Source: Pezicula radicicola (taxonomy: Eukaryota; Ascomycota; Leotiomycetes; Helotiales; Dermateaceae). From it: DNA of 64,000 bases. Made by a program: the position numbers and the translations under genes. Each line of letters starts with the position of its first letter. Within the stretch, counting starts at the first letter, position 1. Below are positions 60,085-64,000 of the stretch, piece after piece. The notes beneath the pieces were generated by a model that was not told where the DNA came from, searched no databases, and worked only from the letters and a program-made list of their open reading frames with translations. The DNA lies in contig PDUO01000004.1 of the NCBI GenBank assembly GCA_003008705.1, positions 1,550,001-1,614,000 on the forward strand, given 5' to 3'.

Positions 60085-61416
60085 ATGAAGAAGTTTGGCT
60101 TTGGCAAGAAATCGTCTGAGTCGAAGAGTGCCTCGCCCGCCCCGACGGCCTCCAACCCGTATGCACAACCACCTCCATCAGCAGATCCCTATGCCCAAGA
60201 TACGAACAAATATGCCAACATGGGCTCGGCAGGAGCATCGCCCTACCAGCAGGCTAGGTCTGGTCTTCCTGGAGGCCCAAAGGCAGGAGGACTTCCTGGT
60301 GGTCCAGGAGCAGCACGAGGCGGGTACGGAGCTCCCGATGCAGAGAAGGCTTCAGGCTACGGCGCAGATAGGTATGGCAGTGGTGGTGGATACGGTGCAA
60401 ACAGATACGACGGCGCTCCAGCAAATTCTAGAGGTCCCAGTGGCTACGGTGGTTTAGGGCGAACGAACAGTGCCGATACCGCGACAACAGAAGACAATCG
60501 GGAGGCACTATTTGGAGGCGCCAAGGAGAGATACGCCCAAAAAGCGGCCAGTCAGCCAAGCAATGGACGTCCTGGTGCCGGATACGGGGCCAGTTCCGAC
60601 TCTGGCGTTCAGGGCGGATATGGAGCCTATGGCGCAGAGCGACAATTAACTGCAGAGGAGGAGGAAGAGGAAGACGTTCAGGCCACAAAGCAGCAAATTC
60701 GTTTCATGAAGCAAGAAGATGTTTCATCCACCCGGAATGCTCTGCGAGTTGCGGCCCAAGCTGAAGAGACAGGTCGTGCTACGTTGGCGAGACTTGGTGC
60801 ACAAGGAGAACGCATTCACAACACGGAGAAGAATTTGGATCTTGCTGCCAATCACAATCGCATTGCGGAAGAGAAGGCCAAGGAGCTGAAGACATTGAAC
60901 AAGAGCATGTTTGCTGTGCACGTCTCCAATCCCTTCACTGCGTCCTCGAGACGTGTCGAACGTGACCAGGAAATCATTGAGAAGCATCGCGCAGAAAGAG
61001 AGCAGCGTGATGCCACACGCCAGGCTGCTTTCGGTACGCAACAACGTATGGAGAGAGCATTCAAGGATCTCCAGCCAGGAGATGCTGGTTACCGACCTCA
61101 GCAGACCAAGTCGAGTCTCGCTGAGCGCTCTAAATATCAGTTCGAGGCTGATAGCGAGGATGAGGAGATGGAGAACGAATTAGATTCCAATTTGGATGCT
61201 CTCAGTGGTGCTGCTAGCAGGTTGAATGCTCTGGCTCGGGCCACAGGCCAAGAAGTGGATGCGCAGAACAAGCATATTGATGTGATTATTGGAAAGGTAT
61301 GCCCCACTTCCTTTATCTCTATTACCGTATATTCCAGTTGCTGACATGTTTCGCAGTCCGACAAGGTCGATGATCAAATAGCAATGAACAGGGCGAGATT
61401 GGATCGTATCCACTGA
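60085..61416 (+). CDS. SEC9: t-SNARE Sec9 (SNAP-25 family)
   Basis: Exons 60085-61296 and 61357-61416 flank a 60-bp intron (GTATGC...CTGAC...CGCAG): 423 aa. The N-terminal ~200 residues are Gly/Tyr/Pro-rich and low complexity, with MKKFGFGKK at the start. An acidic run (AEEEEEEDV) leads into the first SNARE helix (TKQQIRFMKQEDVSSTRNAL; GRATLARLGAQGERIHNTEK), an NPF motif (SNPFTASSRR) and the second SNARE helix, which spans the intron (NLDALSGAASRLNALARATG; IDVIIGK-SDKVDDQIAMNR). The last exon is essential, ending ARLDRIH. There is no transmembrane segment, as expected for Sec9. It provides two helices to the exocytic SNARE complex with Sso1/2 and Snc1/2 at the plasma membrane. Confidence 0.95.
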
Positions 61417-61921
61417 ACGGGAGCTGGTGATATTATTGCATTTGGAAGGTTATTCATTGTACTGGAGTTTTGTTTGAATAGATGATTCGTATGGTACCAA
61501 CCTACCATACTAGAGGAACAAGATCTCTATGTTCGTTAAATGATGTAGAACATGTTTATTTTGTAAGTAAGGCTACATGCAACACCTCGAATAGATGTGC
61601 TACCTACCTACCTACCTACCTCGTGAACTCCATATGGTCGCTTTATTGGCTGTCGCGGCGAGCGTTATCACTGACGTCGCGTCACGCTCGCGGAACCGAG
61701 CTCCACCAGCTCCAAACTCTAATTCACTTACCGTATGGAGCTCCAATGTACAACGTCCAACTGTCAACTTTCAACTTTCAACTTTTGCTATTTACCTACC
61801 CTACCCTACCCTACCCACCTTACTTTACACCGGACGCTTTTCTTCCTTTATAATTGTGCCATTCTCGTAGCATTCGCCCTTGAACTATGGATGCATAGCT
61901 ACGTGCCTAGTCTTTGTCATC
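61417..61921. other. Intergenic between SEC9 and the YVC1-like gene
   Basis: (CTAC)n at 61600-61621 and a CTACC pentamer run at 61795-61818. Presumably the YVC1 promoter and leader. Confidence 0.5.
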
Positions 61922-64000
61922 ATGGATCAACACCAGTCTGCTCGAGCTAATGGCGATGCCGCATTGGGCGAAACCCAACCTCTGCTGCCACCAGATGAAG
62001 CTCTAGTTGACCAGGATGGCTGTTTCCCACCTCATGGTCTACAGAATATTTGTCCAGTAAACCCTTATGCAGATCTACCTGTATACACCACCATCCATCG
62101 GTATGCTCTCTGCTCTTGCCATCATCGCTGGCTCTGCTAACTGTCGGGTCCTCAGTATACGAAGACACGTGATCGCTGTCATCGGTATCCCGTCTCTCTT
62201 TGCCTTTCCGAGACTTACTACGTCTAACCAAGTGGCTAATAACATCCTAATTCGTAAACAGATGATCCTTACAGTCTGGAGCAATTACGAGATCCACGCA
62301 TGAATTTATCAGGTACCTTCCAGACATTCCCCGTTTCCATATGACGAAAATGTCCCGCCTTGTGTGCTTTGCATCCTGAAACTTTGCTGACGACTTGGAA
62401 AAGTGGTGCGCCCGCTGGTTGATCGGTTCTACGCGCTTGACGATGTCTCCATTGGTATGCTCCTGCTATTGCAATTGGGACCTTAATGTTAACTCTATTA
62501 CAGTTTATTGTCTGCTAGTGAACAGAGTGCAGTTCCAGCGAGAACAATTAACTCAACCTCACCAGCAAAGTGTATGTACAACTCGCGCGCTTCTTTGCGA
62601 GGTAATCGCCAATCGAATCCTTCGACGGTTCCATGAGGATAATCCAGGCTCCAAAGGCTTATTATTACTGTCACAAATTCTTGTTGGCGGCTTCGATCCT
62701 TTCCAATCCGCACCCGATGAGGTCGTCCGGGAACGTAGTAGCTTGTAAGTAACACATTCATTGGATTTTTGTGCCCTTCAGACATTGTCTCACGACTCTA
62801 AGAGTTGGTACCGACGAACTAATGAACCACTTAATTCATGAATCCGTTGTCGAATCCATGTCTTTGGCAAACCATCTCACTTGATTTGGGTAACTTACTC
62901 GATCCACTCACTTCTTGGCCAACTCGTTCTAAATAATCCAGCACGGCTCGGCGAGGGATTCATGAGTTCGAGCGATTCATGAACTCGTTGGCACAGAGCA
63001 TCTTCCATTACCCCCTTTTTGTTCTTTAGGAAAACCAGGGTATTAACTTGTTGAAGATCGTGGACGGTCAAAACACGGACTGGTACCAACAGACTGATGC
63101 CAGCCTTGGAGATTGCTATAATTTCCGAGAGCAAGATGCTGCTGAGTTCTTCGGTATGCCAAAAGGTTGTCAATGCAATCTATGAAGGACGAGTGATTTA
63201 TACCCCTACCGCATGGCTCGATATACTTCCCGATCACTATAAACAAAAACCCATATCACTGTACAACCCTCGAAATGGCCCAATACTGAACCAATATCGG
63301 CTTATTGTGCCTAGGACACGGAACGTTTTAGAAGTTTGTGAATTTATCATACTTCTGGGTCTTTTCCTCCTGGTCATGGCAGAGCGTGATCCTTCCACTA
63401 TGAGTGCGAGAGAGATGGTTTTTATCATCTTTACATTGGGCTGGTAAGGGACAAAAGGACTCCCATTAGACAATACCTGCTGACATCCATAGGATACTTG
63501 ATCAGTTTGCGTCGATGTTAGAACATGGTAGGCTGGCTTTCCGCAAGAACTCGAGATTCATATGCTAATTTCGAGGTTGTTGCAGGATTGAGCGTCTATA
63601 CTCAAAACCTTTGGAGCTTCCTTGATGTGACCTTCTCTGTCATTTTTGCAATATACTTGATAATCCGCATGCATGGTTGGCGAACAGAGAGCCTGCACGC
63701 AGGCCAACAAGCCATGGACGTTCTAGCTATGGGAGCACCAGTTCTAGTACCTCGACTTGCGTTCAATCTCATGTCTGAAAATATGCTTTTCGTGTCTCTG
63801 AGGGCGATGATGCGCGACTTCACAGTTTTAACAATCCTTGCAGTGTGGTGTTTTGGTGGCTTCCTACTTTCTATGATTTGGCTAAGTAATGGGGGACATA
63901 AACCGGTACAGTATACTCCGACCTCCTATCTTTATAGTCTTGGCTAATTATCAAAGATAACTATATCAAAGTAAGCAAAATCTCCGACTGAAGTCTGCTT
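61922..64000 (+). CDS. YVC1: Vacuolar TRP-type cation channel Yvc1-like, partial at window end
   Basis: Plus-strand exons are 61922-62100, 62156-62184, 62262-62312, 62404-62454, 62504-62744, 63057-63443, 63493-63527 and 63586 onward; phases agree through exon 8. Matches to fungal Yvc1/TRPY: IRRHVIAVIDDPYSLEQL, VVRPLVDRFYALDDVSIVY, CLLVNRVQFQREQ, LCEVIANRILRRFHEDNPG, GFDPFQSAPDEVV, ALEIAIISESKMLLSSS, CQKVVNAIYEGRVIYTPT, LNQYRLIVPRTRNVLEVCEF, YTQNLWSFLDVTF, LAFNLMSENMLFVSLRAMM, LAVWCFGGFLLSM. Yvc1 releases Ca2+ from the vacuole on osmotic stretch. The pore and C-terminal Ca2+-sensing tail lie beyond the window. Intron 5 (312 bp) has an AAG acceptor and holds an inverted-repeat element. The splice out of exon 8 (perhaps GTACAG at about 63907) is unresolved. 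Confidence 0.88.
62807..62994. mobile_element. MITE-like inverted repeat inside a YVC1 intron
   Basis: The arms at about 62807-62856 and 62945-62994 are imperfect inverted copies over ~48 bp: left GGTACCGACGAACTAATGAA, right read inverted GTGCCAACGAGTTCATGAAT, both continuing through TCATGAATCC and CGA[A/G][T/C]CC. The loop is about 90 bp. Unrelated to the TIRs of 7971-8271. It accounts for most of the excess length of this intron compared with its 49-91-bp neighbours. Confidence 0.6.

Noticed and set aside
60095..60457. 120-aa frame overlapping SEC9 in another phase
   Set aside because: A shadow of the Gly/Tyr-rich SEC9 N-terminus.
61795..61818. Telomere-like CTACCCTACCC run
   Set aside because: The unit is CTACC, not the fungal CCCTAA telomere repeat, and it is short and lies in a promoter region.
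1..64000. tRNA, rRNA and CRISPR arrays
   Set aside because: None recognised by eye on either strand; a covariance-model search (tRNAscan-SE, Infernal) would be needed to exclude small RNAs.

Overview
The window comes from a filamentous ascomycete (Pezizomycotina). The genes have short GT-AG introns of about 50-70 bp with CTAAC/CTGAC-like branch sites. They encode typical fungal proteins: Sec9, a Yvc1-type channel, a vezatin-domain Inp2-like protein and Utp12. They adjoin long, extremely AT- and TpA-rich transposon remains full of TAG/TAA stops, the usual result of repeat-induced point mutation (RIP). The class is not certain; Leotiomycetes or Sordariomycetes is my guess.

1-7750 and 11941-28423 are dead retroelements. 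There are three long copies of one Tad-like LINE (ORF1, then endonuclease-RT-RNase H). One copy, 12473-18567 (+), sits antisense inside an older copy now split into 18568-24160 (-) and 11941-12472 (-). A 10-bp target duplication marks the event. Ty1/copia pieces lie at 2480-6183, and a ~700-bp LTR-like repeat occurs three times. Between the two blocks, 7751-11940 holds a MITE and an FTR1 iron-permease gene broken by three in-frame stops and loss of its 3' end.

From 28424 on the sequence is ordinary gene space. In order: an unknown four-exon gene (-); ARPC2/Arc34 (-), divergent from UTP12 (+); an APH-fold phosphotransferase (+); a small one-TM protein (+); a RING protein (-); APC2 (-); a vezatin/Inp2-like protein (-); a five-exon gene with one internal TAA (+); EMC6 (+); a GTPBP1/2-like GTPase (-); SEC9 (+); and a YVC1-like TRP channel (+) that runs off the right edge. 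Exon structures were built by hand from splice signals and reading frame, and every complete model closes in frame. These are unlinked housekeeping functions: actin nucleation, ribosome biogenesis, anaphase control, membrane protein insertion, exocytosis and vacuolar Ca2+ release. I see no secondary-metabolite cluster or single pathway.

The non-genic interest is in small inverted-repeat elements: two TA-flanked MITE copies 45 kb apart (7971-8271, 53064-53318), an unrelated inverted repeat at 35693-35822, and another inside a YVC1 intron (62807-62994). I recognised no tRNA, rRNA or CRISPR array.
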